A stretch of 64,000 bases of DNA from CAZMZW01 sp964571135 (GTDB lineage: Bacteria > Chloroflexota > Anaerolineae > Anaerolineales > Anaerolineaceae). Within the stretch, counting starts at the first letter, position 1. Each line of letters starts with the position of its first letter. Below, in pieces: positions 26,261-35,063 of the stretch. The notes under the pieces were generated by a model. That model saw only the letters and a program-made list of their open reading frames with translations. It was not told where the DNA came from and ran no database searches. A program made the position numbers and the translations under genes. The stretch lies in the NCBI GenBank assembly GCA_964571135.1, contig CAZMZW010000003.1, positions 248,001-312,000 on the forward strand, in the 5' to 3' direction.

Positions 26261-28114
26261 CTATTTAGCTAATATTTTTATAAACATGTAAGGAATCCAG
26301 CTATCGTCTTCAAATAGTAATTCATACTTACCAGAATTAATTTTTTCGATAATATCAGCCATGATGTTTTTATCTGCATGTTTTGGGACTAACATGTAAA
26401 GATTTTTGGCAGTATTGTAATTAATGGTCAATTGATAGTCACTTAAACTAGTAAATAGAAAAGAATTCTTTTTTCCTGCTAACTCCTGAATTGTTTCCAA
26501 TGGGTAATCAGTAATGATTGAAAAATCACCGCTATCATTCTTTACTACAGGTAATATATTGGTGTTGATGAAAGGTGAAAATGAGGCCATTTCTTTTTCG
26601 TTTTGACGGGTTTTGATAAAACCATCGGTAAAAACGAGCATTCCTAAAAGAAAAATCACAACTGCAAAAAGAGTCAAAACAACCCCCAGGGAAATTCGGG
26701 AAAATAAAACCCGCTTGAGGACCTGATATATATGAACGAAAAGAGTTTGAATACTTACACCGCTGCAAATACCAAATATTGGCAGCGCCAGGGCAAGATT
26801 TCGAAAATCATAACTGACGAAGAGACTCCAACTCACAAATAACGGTAAAACCACAAGCCAGATCATTCCCCTTACGATTGGCTCAACAAAAAATGACATC
26901 AAAAGAATAAAAATAAGGAGATAGAAGTATTTTCCCAAGGATTGAGTAATTGCCAGTAACTGGTTATTGAGGCTAACTGATCTGAAAGCATATTCGGTGG
27001 CACCGACGATCATCTGGACTTCAGATTTTTCAAGACCCTGCCAGATTTGAATTTGCTTATAGAGATACCAGGGAACAATAATAAAAATGGCGATCGAAAG
27101 AAAAATGAGGACCGCATTACGAGCCATTTTTTTATCATGCAAATAATAGGGTTTTATAAAGAAAAGTATAAAGAGTATGGAAAAGAGGAGCATGAATACA
27201 AAACCCACCTGTTTCGTTACCGCACAACCGGCAGCGCTAATTGTGATTAACAATCCATAATTCATCTTCTTTTTTAATGTACGGGTATCAGATAGGAAAA
27301 TAAGTAAAAGGTAAATGGATGAAAATGCCATAAAAGCGGAAGGCATATCGGCAAGTGCTGCGATTAAAAAATAACCTAAAAATTTTTTCAACGTCAAATA
27401 CGTAATCACAGCACCCAAAAAATAACCGGGATTTCTTTTAGCAAAACCAAGATCTACAATCATTGTCAAAATGAAAAGAGTAAATAATGGGGTGATGCTC
27501 TGGGCAAAAAACTTGATTGAGGTGTCCCCTACCATTAAAAAAAGTATTGACCAGTTGGTTGGCAATAGTTGCGGATAGCGCCACGTGTTGTTGGGAAGTG
27601 TGTTAGCCGCCCAGTGCAATGCCCACCGATTCCACTGGGCAAATGAGTCATAGGAATTGAAAACTGAACCCACGTTCCATAAAAGTAATTTCACTATCCA
27701 ATTCAAAGAAATATATGCGAGAACTAGACATACACCGATAAAGGCGAATTTTATTAAAAAATGAAATACTGATGGTTCGTTAATAGGTAAATAAACCGCC
27801 CGCAAATTGGAAAATGTATGGAAGATAGAATCCCTGGTCTTTTGCAGCCAAAATTCAATTGGCTTTTGCAATTCAAAGCGATATTGGTAGGTGAGAACGC
27901 CTATCTCGATTAGCACGATAGCTATTAATATTGGACGGGGATAAAGATGAATCGCGGTCAACAAAAAAACAAGACAGTAATTAATTACCAGGCTGGAAGT
28001 AATAACAGCCATAAAAACTGCCACTGGGCGGGATTTGAATTGAATGATCCGTAAAAGGATGGCACCGGGAAGGAAAAGGACCTGGAGAATTCCTAAAATC
28101 CCTAAAAAAAACAT
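26261..28114 (-). CDS. Multi-pass membrane protein, glycosyltransferase (GT-C)-like
   Basis: This 617-residue protein has about a dozen hydrophobic helices, a long loop after the third or fourth helix (with FNSYDSFAQWNRWAL), and a C-terminal soluble tail. That layout is seen in lipid-linked GT-C glycosyltransferases of the PMT/ArnT/O-antigen type. The acidic residues of the first loop are only partly clear, so the transferase call is tentative. A GGAGGG ribosome site precedes the ATG. Confidence 0.6.
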   Translation of the reverse strand: MFFLGILGILQVLFLPGAILLRIIQFKSRPVAVFMAVITSSLVINYCLVFLLTAIHLYPRPILIAIVLIEIGVLTYQYRFELQKPIEFWLQKTRDSIFHTFSNLRAVYLPINEPSVFHFLIKFAFIGVCLVLAYISLNWIVKLLLWNVGSVFNSYDSFAQWNRWALHWAANTLPNNTWRYPQLLPTNWSILFLMVGDTSIKFFAQSITPLFTLFILTMIVDLGFAKRNPGYFLGAVITYLTLKKFLGYFLIAALADMPSAFMAFSSIYLLLIFLSDTRTLKKKMNYGLLITISAAGCAVTKQVGFVFMLLFSILFILFFIKPYYLHDKKMARNAVLIFLSIAIFIIVPWYLYKQIQIWQGLEKSEVQMIVGATEYAFRSVSLNNQLLAITQSLGKYFYLLIFILLMSFFVEPIVRGMIWLVVLPLFVSWSLFVSYDFRNLALALPIFGICSGVSIQTLFVHIYQVLKRVLFSRISLGVVLTLFAVVIFLLGMLVFTDGFIKTRQNEKEMASFSPFINTNILPVVKNDSGDFSIITDYPLETIQELAGKKNSFLFTSLSDYQLTINYNTAKNLYMLVPKHADKNIMADIIEKINSGKYELLFEDDSWIPYMFIKILAK

Positions 28115-28465
28115 CTACCCTCCAAAAGAAAATGGATAAAAAAACTTCGGATTATGCTCAAATAATAATTATATAGTAGAAATCAAGGGATGAAAGAGAT
28201 GGTTGAAAAACACGCACCTTATGGTTTTATTATTGTTGCCGGTCAGAGCATGTATGCTGATGGAGCGAATCGAAAACTGAAATGATTCTCGCAATGGTAT
28301 AGTGCATTCAAAACCCAAGTATAGTTTCAGCGCTACATTGAAGTAATAAATTATATGCAAATCAAAACGCCCTCTTTGTTCTAGAGGACGTTTTTCTTCT
28401 GTTTCTTTTGAAAAATAAAATGGCTAGAAAGTTAGTAAATTATTGGCACAAAAGAAATTAATTTC
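28115..28465. other. Intergenic stretch with a terminator
   Basis: No supported gene in these 351 bases. The hairpin AAAACGCCCTCT/AGAGGACGTTTT (one mismatch, 28364-28394) is the likely terminator of the lipoprotein gene to the right. A 31-codon plus-strand frame at 28190 is too short to call. Confidence 0.5.
28364..28396 (-). terminator. Hairpin terminator downstream of the lipoprotein gene
   Basis: An 11-bp stem with one mismatch and a 7-base loop is flanked by A-run and T-run, so it could work in both directions. It lies 70 bases after the stop of the minus-strand lipoprotein gene. Confidence 0.55.
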
Positions 28466-29533
28466 TTAGCATGGCGGGCAGCCAGGAGCAGGCGGGCAAC
28501 CACAAACCGGGACGACCTTAAACAGACAATCGAGGCATAAGAATGTAAATTGTTTTTTCTCAGGGGTATCGACTACCGGGCCGCCTGACCAGCACATATT
28601 GGGAATTCGATATGACACCGTAAAACCATAGGTTCGCCGGCAGGTATTGTCAATTGCAGGCACTTTCTTTAGTGGGTAGTATTGGTTGGCAATGATGGGT
28701 GTCCCCGCGTCCTCATAGGTGAAATGGTCGTCATAGTCAAAAAGGTTCGGATTTTTTGGTCCGTTGTCTGCCCAAAAACCAAATAGAAATTCAAATGGAT
28801 TGCCAATTAAATTCTTGTGTACTGCGATCTGAATGATATTCGGTTCATTAGGATTAATTCTTGCCCAGGCTGCATCCGCTCCGTTATTAGGGATGACGGT
28901 CTCGTAACCATTCCCCAGAAAAAGTGAAGAATCAGCGATATAAGCATCTTTTCCGCCCACACTATTATTATTATCCTTAAGAACTTTTACATTGGCAGTG
29001 GACCAGATTTTACCTTCCGGGTTCAATACCCAGATGGAATAGTCACCGCGGCCGTCCTTATCGGTATCCAGTTCAACGCCATAATTTGCCATCATTTTGC
29101 CATTATCTTTGTTCACTCCGACAAGTTCGATGGTGAAATAGAAATATTTCTCATCACTGGAGATATAGCCGTTGACGATATCAACGTCTGGTAAATAGAT
29201 CATTGAGGAAGCCGTGAATGGGCGTTCAAAAAAATTCGACTTATAAGAATCACCGGTGACAACCCGTTTTTCAGAAGCATATTTGCTTGAATCCGGGTCT
29301 TTGACCTGCACTTCAACGGTCGTAGGTTCTCCCGGCATATTTGGGTTTAAGGTTGGGGTGGCGATAATCACTGGTGCTGCTGCAGCGGGCTGATTGGTGC
29401 CAGTCACATCTATTACCACCGGCACCTTTTGGGTTTCTGACCCGGTGGAGATGGTGACAGAGCAGGCCGTGATGGAAATAGCAAAAGTGAGAAGAAGAAG
29501 TAAATGTAAAAAAGTAAATGGACGATATTTCAT
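28466..29533 (-). CDS. Lipoprotein with cysteine-rich C-terminus, function unknown
   Basis: This 355-residue protein has a lipoprotein signal (hydrophobic run then ITAC, lipid Cys24), a Ser/Thr/Pro-rich linker, a beta-rich domain (about 90-290, with DVDIVNGYISSDEKYFYF) reminiscent of sugar-binding CBM9/DOMON-like folds, and a C-terminal tail with many cysteines and prolines (CGCPPAPGCPPC at the very end). It is probably anchored on the outer face of the membrane. The tail could bind metal or form disulfides. GAGGAG precedes the ATG. Confidence 0.7.
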   Translation of the reverse strand: MKYRPFTFLHLLLLLTFAISITACSVTISTGSETQKVPVVIDVTGTNQPAAAAPVIIATPTLNPNMPGEPTTVEVQVKDPDSSKYASEKRVVTGDSYKSNFFERPFTASSMIYLPDVDIVNGYISSDEKYFYFTIELVGVNKDNGKMMANYGVELDTDKDGRGDYSIWVLNPEGKIWSTANVKVLKDNNNSVGGKDAYIADSSLFLGNGYETVIPNNGADAAWARINPNEPNIIQIAVHKNLIGNPFEFLFGFWADNGPKNPNLFDYDDHFTYEDAGTPIIANQYYPLKKVPAIDNTCRRTYGFTVSYRIPNMCWSGGPVVDTPEKKQFTFLCLDCLFKVVPVCGCPPAPGCPPC

Positions 29534-29635
29534 TTTATCTCCTCAAAAGGCAAAATTGGAATAGAACCAAAGATTATTAAAAATACTATACAACAAAAAG
29601 AAAAGAAAAACAACTGCTCAGTTGATTATTAGATA

Positions 29636-32089
29636 TTATTTAGTTATTGAAGAAGCTAAAATACTCAACGCTTTCTCAACGCTATTAATATCTAGTGGTT
29701 TATCAAATAGGTAACCTTGACCTAAAGAGCAGGACATTTTGATTAACGCATTGAGCTGTTCTTTTGTCTCAATTCCCTCTGCAACAGTTTCCAGGTCTAA
29801 ACCCTTGGCCATAGACATAATTCCTTGGACAAAGGCAGTACCTCTTTTGTTTACACCTATATCCTGGATAAAGGACCTATCAATTTTGATGGTTTTTATT
29901 GGCAGTAATTGTAAATAGCCCAAAGATGAATATCCTGTGCCAAAGTCATCAATTTGACATTGAATACCCAGTTCGGCTAATTTATTAAGGTAAATTTGTG
30001 CTTTTTCAAAATTGTTGACTAAAACAGTTTCAGTTATTTCAAGTCTTAAATACTCTCCATTTAATTTACTTGAGCGGAGGGCTTTTCTGATTTGTCGGAT
30101 GAGATTGGGTTGTGCAAATTGTTTACACGAAAGGTTAACATTGACAAATAGATTCTTTATCGCCGGAAATTGCATTTGCCAGGTTTTAAGCTGAGAACAG
30201 GATTGAATTAATACCCATTCTCCGATTTCTACTATTAAGCCTGATTCTTCTGCAACATCAAGAAATTTTCCTGGTAAAAGTAAACCGCGTTTTGGATGAT
30301 TCCATCGAAGTAATGCTTCGAATCCTAAAAGTTGATTATCTTTTAGGCATAGGATGGGTTGAAAGTAAAGCTGGAATTCCTTATTTTTAAGACCCAGATG
30401 AAGCTCATTCTCGATATCGAGGCGGGAAAGGGCTTGAGTATGCATACTGGAAGCAAATAATTTATAACAAGCTTTTCCGGATGTTTTTGCCAGATACATC
30501 GCGGTATCTGCGTCACGGATCACCTCCTCTGGTTTGGAATAATTGCATACATTATTCACAACGCCAATACTACTTGTTAAATGGATTTCTTTTTTTTCTA
30601 TTTTGAATGGAATCTGTATTAATTTTTGAATTTTTCTTATTACGACCTGGATAAAATTGGTTTCATCACTTGCATATTCCATTAAAATTAAGAACTCGTC
30701 CCCACCCAAACGAGCAATTGTGTCATTGGATCGAAATGATTCTCTAAGTCTGCGAGCAAATGAGATAAGTAATTGATCGCCAAATAAATGTCCCAAGCTG
30801 TCATTTATTACCTTGAAATTATCAATATCCAAATAGAGAACTGCATACTGATATTGAGGATGCCGATTACAATTCTTAATGGATTGACTCAGATGATCTA
30901 AGAAGTAATAACGATTCGCCAGCCCGGTCAAGGCATCATGGTTGGCATCATGCGATAATTTTTTCTCAAGGAGTGCGCGTTCCGTAATTTCAATTTGTAA
31001 ATTTTGGTTCGCATTTTTCAATTTATCTGTTTGTGCTTGAATATATTTATTAGAAGACTGAAGTTGATTATTATTTCGGTTCAGATCAATTGACTGCTTA
31101 ATGCTTTTAATACTTATCAAACCGATCATTCCTACGATACCATATTGTATTGTATTGGATGATTCAGTAAAGAAACCATGTGTTTTAAGAAGAATATATA
31201 AAACAATGAGCCAAAGGTAAGGTAAATAAAACCTTATGGTTGTCATTTTTCCTGATGATTTAATTTTTAAATAGATATTTTGGACCTTTTCATTTACGCG
31301 GAGACCAACCGCTTGTGAAATACCTGATAATCCTGCTAGTAGAAAGACTACTACCCATCCAATATCTAATAGCCCTCCAGAAGAATAGGTTCCTAAAAGA
31401 GATTGGCGCGAATAGATCAAATCGATCACAATTATGAGTAATATGCTTCCACTCAAAATTATTATCGGATATGTATTTTTCATTTTGGAATCGCTATAGA
31501 GAATTGAAAACAAAGAAACAAGTAAGACTATATCTCCAATTGGATAGGCTAATAATATTAATTGACTTAAAAATGATTCATTGGCACTTGAAGAAATGAT
31601 TGGTTCAAAGAGCAAAAACCAATACGCCAATAGACTAGCAACCAGGACAATACATATATCGAGTGCTTTATCGAAGTATTCCCCATGTGTTTTGGGCGTA
31701 CCTACGATAAGAAAGGTTCCTAAAAGAAAAAGCGGATAATAGATTAGATAAAAGAGATCAGCGAGAGAAGGAAAGGGCTGTTCATGAAGGAAGTTTTCAA
31801 GAATCAGCCAAAAAGTGTCAGCAATAAAATAGGAAAAAACAGCTAATGCGATTATTCCCCAACCGATGCTTATTTTCCTGGATTGGGCCAATGATTGTTT
31901 TGCGGCAAGGAATAAACCCACACACCCAAATAGGTCTGCAATTATCGCAATTACATTCGCGAAGATTGATCGAATATTACTTTCAGTTATTAATAGAACG
32001 GTACATACTTCAATAATAAAAATTAAACATGCAATTAATACAAACAGCTTTAAGTAATTAATTCGACTTGAACTGAAAGATTTAAGCAT
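29636..32089 (-). CDS. Membrane-bound GGDEF-EAL protein (c-di-GMP turnover)
   Basis: This 817-residue protein has about ten membrane helices (residues 1-330), a linker, a GGDEF cyclase domain (RLGGDEF intact, with an RSND inhibitory I-site five residues upstream) and an EAL phosphodiesterase domain. EAL catalytic elements EALLRWNHP, LEITET, DDFGTGYSS, KIDRSFI and GQGYLF are all present, so both activities look possible. The membrane part resembles no sensor domain I can name. It is a single-gene unit. Confidence 0.93.
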   Translation of the reverse strand: MLKSFSSSRINYLKLFVLIACLIFIIEVCTVLLITESNIRSIFANVIAIIADLFGCVGLFLAAKQSLAQSRKISIGWGIIALAVFSYFIADTFWLILENFLHEQPFPSLADLFYLIYYPLFLLGTFLIVGTPKTHGEYFDKALDICIVLVASLLAYWFLLFEPIISSSANESFLSQLILLAYPIGDIVLLVSLFSILYSDSKMKNTYPIIILSGSILLIIVIDLIYSRQSLLGTYSSGGLLDIGWVVVFLLAGLSGISQAVGLRVNEKVQNIYLKIKSSGKMTTIRFYLPYLWLIVLYILLKTHGFFTESSNTIQYGIVGMIGLISIKSIKQSIDLNRNNNQLQSSNKYIQAQTDKLKNANQNLQIEITERALLEKKLSHDANHDALTGLANRYYFLDHLSQSIKNCNRHPQYQYAVLYLDIDNFKVINDSLGHLFGDQLLISFARRLRESFRSNDTIARLGGDEFLILMEYASDETNFIQVVIRKIQKLIQIPFKIEKKEIHLTSSIGVVNNVCNYSKPEEVIRDADTAMYLAKTSGKACYKLFASSMHTQALSRLDIENELHLGLKNKEFQLYFQPILCLKDNQLLGFEALLRWNHPKRGLLLPGKFLDVAEESGLIVEIGEWVLIQSCSQLKTWQMQFPAIKNLFVNVNLSCKQFAQPNLIRQIRKALRSSKLNGEYLRLEITETVLVNNFEKAQIYLNKLAELGIQCQIDDFGTGYSSLGYLQLLPIKTIKIDRSFIQDIGVNKRGTAFVQGIMSMAKGLDLETVAEGIETKEQLNALIKMSCSLGQGYLFDKPLDINSVEKALSILASSITK

Positions 32090-32190
32090 GTTAATTTCCT
32101 AATAAATAATTATTACCTAACAAAAAAGATTTCATCAAGATGACATTGTATGGTGCAAATTACGTGCCACTATTATTATCGGAGTGCATA

Positions 32191-32222
32191 AAAAAAGAGC
32201 TTCCGTATCGAAGCTCTTTTTG
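32191..32222 (-). terminator. Bidirectional terminator after the aldolase gene
   Basis: A perfect 11-bp stem (aaaagagcttc at 32193-32203, gaagctctttt at 32210-32220) with a 6-base loop has A-run and T-run flanks. It lies 27 bases beyond the stop of the minus-strand aldolase gene. Confidence 0.85.
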
Positions 32223-32248
32223 ATTAATAATTCACACCTGAATGATGA

Positions 32249-33241
32249 TTAATTATCCATATACTTATTTATCCAATTTTCATCCGCAGCCTCAGCCAAT
32301 CCGGGATAACCTTTGGTCCAGGGGCGGGCGGTTATTGTTGCCATTTCCTTAAGCACCTTCATCCGGTTGGCGGATATATTTTTGAGGAAATCTTCCCGTT
32401 CCGATCCTCGCATTCCGGCAGCTTCCTGGAAGATGGCGCGGCCAGCCACGTAGCCGCTTGCTCCGGCCTGGCATGCAACTTTGGCCTGTCGTTCGAAAAT
32501 GTCAAATTCCACACCGGCGGAAAGCAGCACCCAGGGCACTGGCGAGGTCAGGGTGATTTCTGCACATGCCTTCTCCCATGCTTTTTCATCATTATTTAAG
32601 GAAGCATCATGGGGAAATTCCAGTTTTAATACATCCACCATTGGTCCCAGGCGGCGGGCGGTTTCCAAAACTATGCCGGGTCGCTGCCGGGCATATTCTG
32701 CCGATTCTTTTTTCATATCTGGATCGATTGAGTAACTGACCGGTTCGAGCAAGAGCGGAATATCCAGTCTGGCGGCCTCCGCGGAGACGCTGGCTACCAG
32801 TTCATCCATCTGGGAAGTAACCTTGCCTGCATCCGGATGGTAATCGATCTTGAATTTAATGGCAGAAGCGCCCATACGTTTGATCTTGGCTGGTGACCAG
32901 CCAGGGATTATTTCATTTAATCGTGCTGTTGATTCTCCCTTAAAGCCGGAAGACTCCAGCGTGATCATCAATCCTTTTGTACCGGGAATAACCCCTCGGG
33001 CAATAGCTTCTGCGCCGCCGAGCTGTGGATCAATGAGTACTGCCGTGGCATGTGGTAATAAATATTTAATAACCATGAATTTAAAATCGCGCACCTGGGT
33101 GTAAACATTGGGTTCTTTCTCATTCAAACCCATTGCTTTAATAAGTGTGCCGCGATGATCCAGCGCCAATACGGTGATCAATCCTTCCGGGGATGAAATT
33201 TCCTGAAGTCCGCGAATTTTTCCAATACTTAACGAAGCCAT
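32249..33241 (-). CDS. LacD/DhnA-type class I sugar-phosphate aldolase
   Basis: This 330-residue TIM-barrel protein resembles tagatose-1,6-bisphosphate aldolase (LacD, COG3684). ALDHRGTL is near the N-terminus, LLEPVSY is mid-barrel, and VLKLEFP probably holds the Schiff-base lysine. It follows an FGGY kinase gene by 71 bases, so the pair likely phosphorylates and cleaves a sugar to triose phosphates. The exact sugar cannot be read from sequence. Confidence 0.8.
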   Translation of the reverse strand: MASLSIGKIRGLQEISSPEGLITVLALDHRGTLIKAMGLNEKEPNVYTQVRDFKFMVIKYLLPHATAVLIDPQLGGAEAIARGVIPGTKGLMITLESSGFKGESTARLNEIIPGWSPAKIKRMGASAIKFKIDYHPDAGKVTSQMDELVASVSAEAARLDIPLLLEPVSYSIDPDMKKESAEYARQRPGIVLETARRLGPMVDVLKLEFPHDASLNNDEKAWEKACAEITLTSPVPWVLLSAGVEFDIFERQAKVACQAGASGYVAGRAIFQEAAGMRGSEREDFLKNISANRMKVLKEMATITARPWTKGYPGLAEAADENWINKYMDN

Positions 33242-33312
33242 AATTCCTCCAATGAAAATTTTATTATTTAATAATGATTTTCAAATTTATTGAAAACATG
33301 ATTATAAACGGA

Positions 33313-34842
33313 CTAGTTCGATTTTTTATCCAACTCATTCATTTCTGCCCAAATTCCACACAGACTGGGATACAGCTTAAGGTATAGCCTGTCATAAATT
33401 GGCTTATACCATTTCACCAGCTCCGGGTCGGGTTCAATTATTGTATTTTTTATACAGGTGGATCCGGCAGCTTCCTGTGGATTCTTAAAGATACCAATTC
33501 CAAGACCGGCTAATAGTGCGGCGCCAGTCGCTGCAGATTCTGAAAGATCGGGTAGTACCATGGGCAGATCAATAATGGATGCTTTTAATCGTGAGAGCAA
33601 CTCCAATTGGGTTGTACCCCCCAATAGAATTACCTGTTGAATGGTTTGTCCGCTGAGCAGTTGGATCTCTTCCAGATTGTTTTTTAACCAGAAAGCCTGT
33701 GATTCAAGCAAACCACGCAGCAAATCCCCCGGTGTATGATCGATCTTTGCCCCAATTAATGCTGCACGGCTGTTCCAATCTGCTTCCGGCGTGCCTGAAC
33801 CGATGAAATGAGGCAGCCAGAGAGGACCGATAATTTTTCCCACTCCTTTTTCGGCTTCCTGTTCCAATTCCTGATATGGGATGGAGGTATTTTTATCATT
33901 CGTCGCAGACAGTAATCGGGCTAACCATTCGATCGCACCCCCGGCAGCGTGGATGCCAGCTTTGAGGATGTATAAACCAGGAATTACATGCGCATAGCAA
34001 ACAAAACCATGTTGTACAACGGTGATATCCGATTGAAAATGATCCAGCACAACGAGTGTGGATTCCGAAGTACCCATGGAGTCGATGACCACTCCTGGTT
34101 GAATTGCACCCGCAGCCAGAGCGGCACAAAGGTGATCATGGCCGCCAAGAATGCAGGGGAGGTTTTCCGGCAATCCTGTCTGGGAGGCTGCCTGGTGTGT
34201 TATTTTTCCTGCCAGGGTTCCCCCGGAATGGATATGCGGCAGTTGCTTTTTTTCCAAACCTGCCAACCCAAGCATTTTAGGTGACCAATTTAATTGATGC
34301 TGGTCAAATAGCATTGTGCGGGATGCCTGCGAATAATCGGTTACAAATTCGCCAGTCAGATGCCAGAGGATGTAATCCGAGGCTGAAAGCCAGTACCGCA
34401 TCTTTGTGATCAATTCAGGATGTTTTTCTTTTATCCATAAATATTTGTTGACTCCAAAGCTGGGGCTTAACCTTTGACCAGTAATGGAATAGAGATCCTC
34501 GATCGTCAGTTGGGTTTTCCACCATTCCGCTTGCGGCATGGTCCGCTGGTCATACCATGCGATGATCGGATAAAGAGGATTTGTATCTTGATCCAGGGGT
34601 AACCCGGCTTCAGCAAAACTGCTGATGGCAAGTGCAGAAATAGAATGGTTTTGACTGACTTCTTTCAGACAGTCACACACTGCCTGCCACAATTTGTGCG
34701 GGTTGTGCTCGCTAAGTTCGGGTGAAGGATGCTCCACAGGGGTTGATTGAGATGCTTTGCTGACGATCTGGCCGGATCCTGGATCATAAAGGATGGCTTT
34801 AATGGTGGTTGTACCTATATCTAATCCAAGCAAATATCCCAT
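33313..34842 (-). CDS. FGGY-family carbohydrate kinase
   Basis: This 509-residue two-domain kinase (GLDIGTTTIKAILYD at the N-terminus, GGHDHLCAALAAG, and a C-terminal LLGGTTQ segment) belongs with xyluloseand gluconate-type kinases. It is the first gene of a two-gene unit with a LacD-type aldolase and is divergent from typA. Substrate unknown; a ketose or polyol fits the partner. Confidence 0.85.
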   Translation of the reverse strand: MGYLLGLDIGTTTIKAILYDPGSGQIVSKASQSTPVEHPSPELSEHNPHKLWQAVCDCLKEVSQNHSISALAISSFAEAGLPLDQDTNPLYPIIAWYDQRTMPQAEWWKTQLTIEDLYSITGQRLSPSFGVNKYLWIKEKHPELITKMRYWLSASDYILWHLTGEFVTDYSQASRTMLFDQHQLNWSPKMLGLAGLEKKQLPHIHSGGTLAGKITHQAASQTGLPENLPCILGGHDHLCAALAAGAIQPGVVIDSMGTSESTLVVLDHFQSDITVVQHGFVCYAHVIPGLYILKAGIHAAGGAIEWLARLLSATNDKNTSIPYQELEQEAEKGVGKIIGPLWLPHFIGSGTPEADWNSRAALIGAKIDHTPGDLLRGLLESQAFWLKNNLEEIQLLSGQTIQQVILLGGTTQLELLSRLKASIIDLPMVLPDLSESAATGAALLAGLGIGIFKNPQEAAGSTCIKNTIIEPDPELVKWYKPIYDRLYLKLYPSLCGIWAEMNELDKKSN

Positions 34843-34975
34843 AAATCATCCTTGTATGTGAAATACCGAATGTTATTATATTAGAGAAATCTTACCTATG
34901 AAAGCGGATCAATTCTGGCATCTACCCAAAACCAGCACTACCTGATATTATTAGATTTTGTACGCCGTTCAACAG

Positions 34976-35001
34976 CCTCGGCCGCCACGGTCGGGGTTTT
35001 T
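34976..35001 (+). terminator. Intrinsic terminator-like hairpin in the typA leader
   Basis: A 9-bp GC-rich stem (cctcggccg at 34976-34984, cggtcgggg at 34988-34996, two G-T pairs) with a 3-base loop is followed by five Ts. It lies 62 bases before the chosen typA start, upstream of typA on the same strand, so it may act as an attenuator or end a short upstream RNA. Confidence 0.6.
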
Positions 35002-35016
35002 ATATGAAAAATTCAA

Positions 35017-35042
35017 CGGGGGCGGAACAGGTTCCGTTCCCG
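35017..35042 (+). promoter_or_regulatory. Second leader hairpin before typA
   Basis: An 11-bp stem (35017-35027 with 35032-35042, two G-T pairs) with a 4-base CAGG loop lies between the terminator-like hairpin and the typA ribosome site. It carries no T-run. Its loop and stem could affect ribosome access or compete with the first hairpin. Confidence 0.45.
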
Positions 35043-35063
35043 CGTCATTTCAAAAAGGTATTT

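Noticed and set aside
28190..28285. A 31-codon plus-strand frame reading HAPYGFIIVAGQSMYADG
   Set aside because: Protein-like text, but too short and isolated; a remnant at best.
28169..28360. A 63-codon minus-strand frame in the same gap
   Set aside because: No ribosome site, no recognisable composition.
35004..35063. Upstream ATG at 35004 as the typA start
   Set aside because: It follows a terminator T-run, lacks a ribosome site and adds 20 residues absent from the family.
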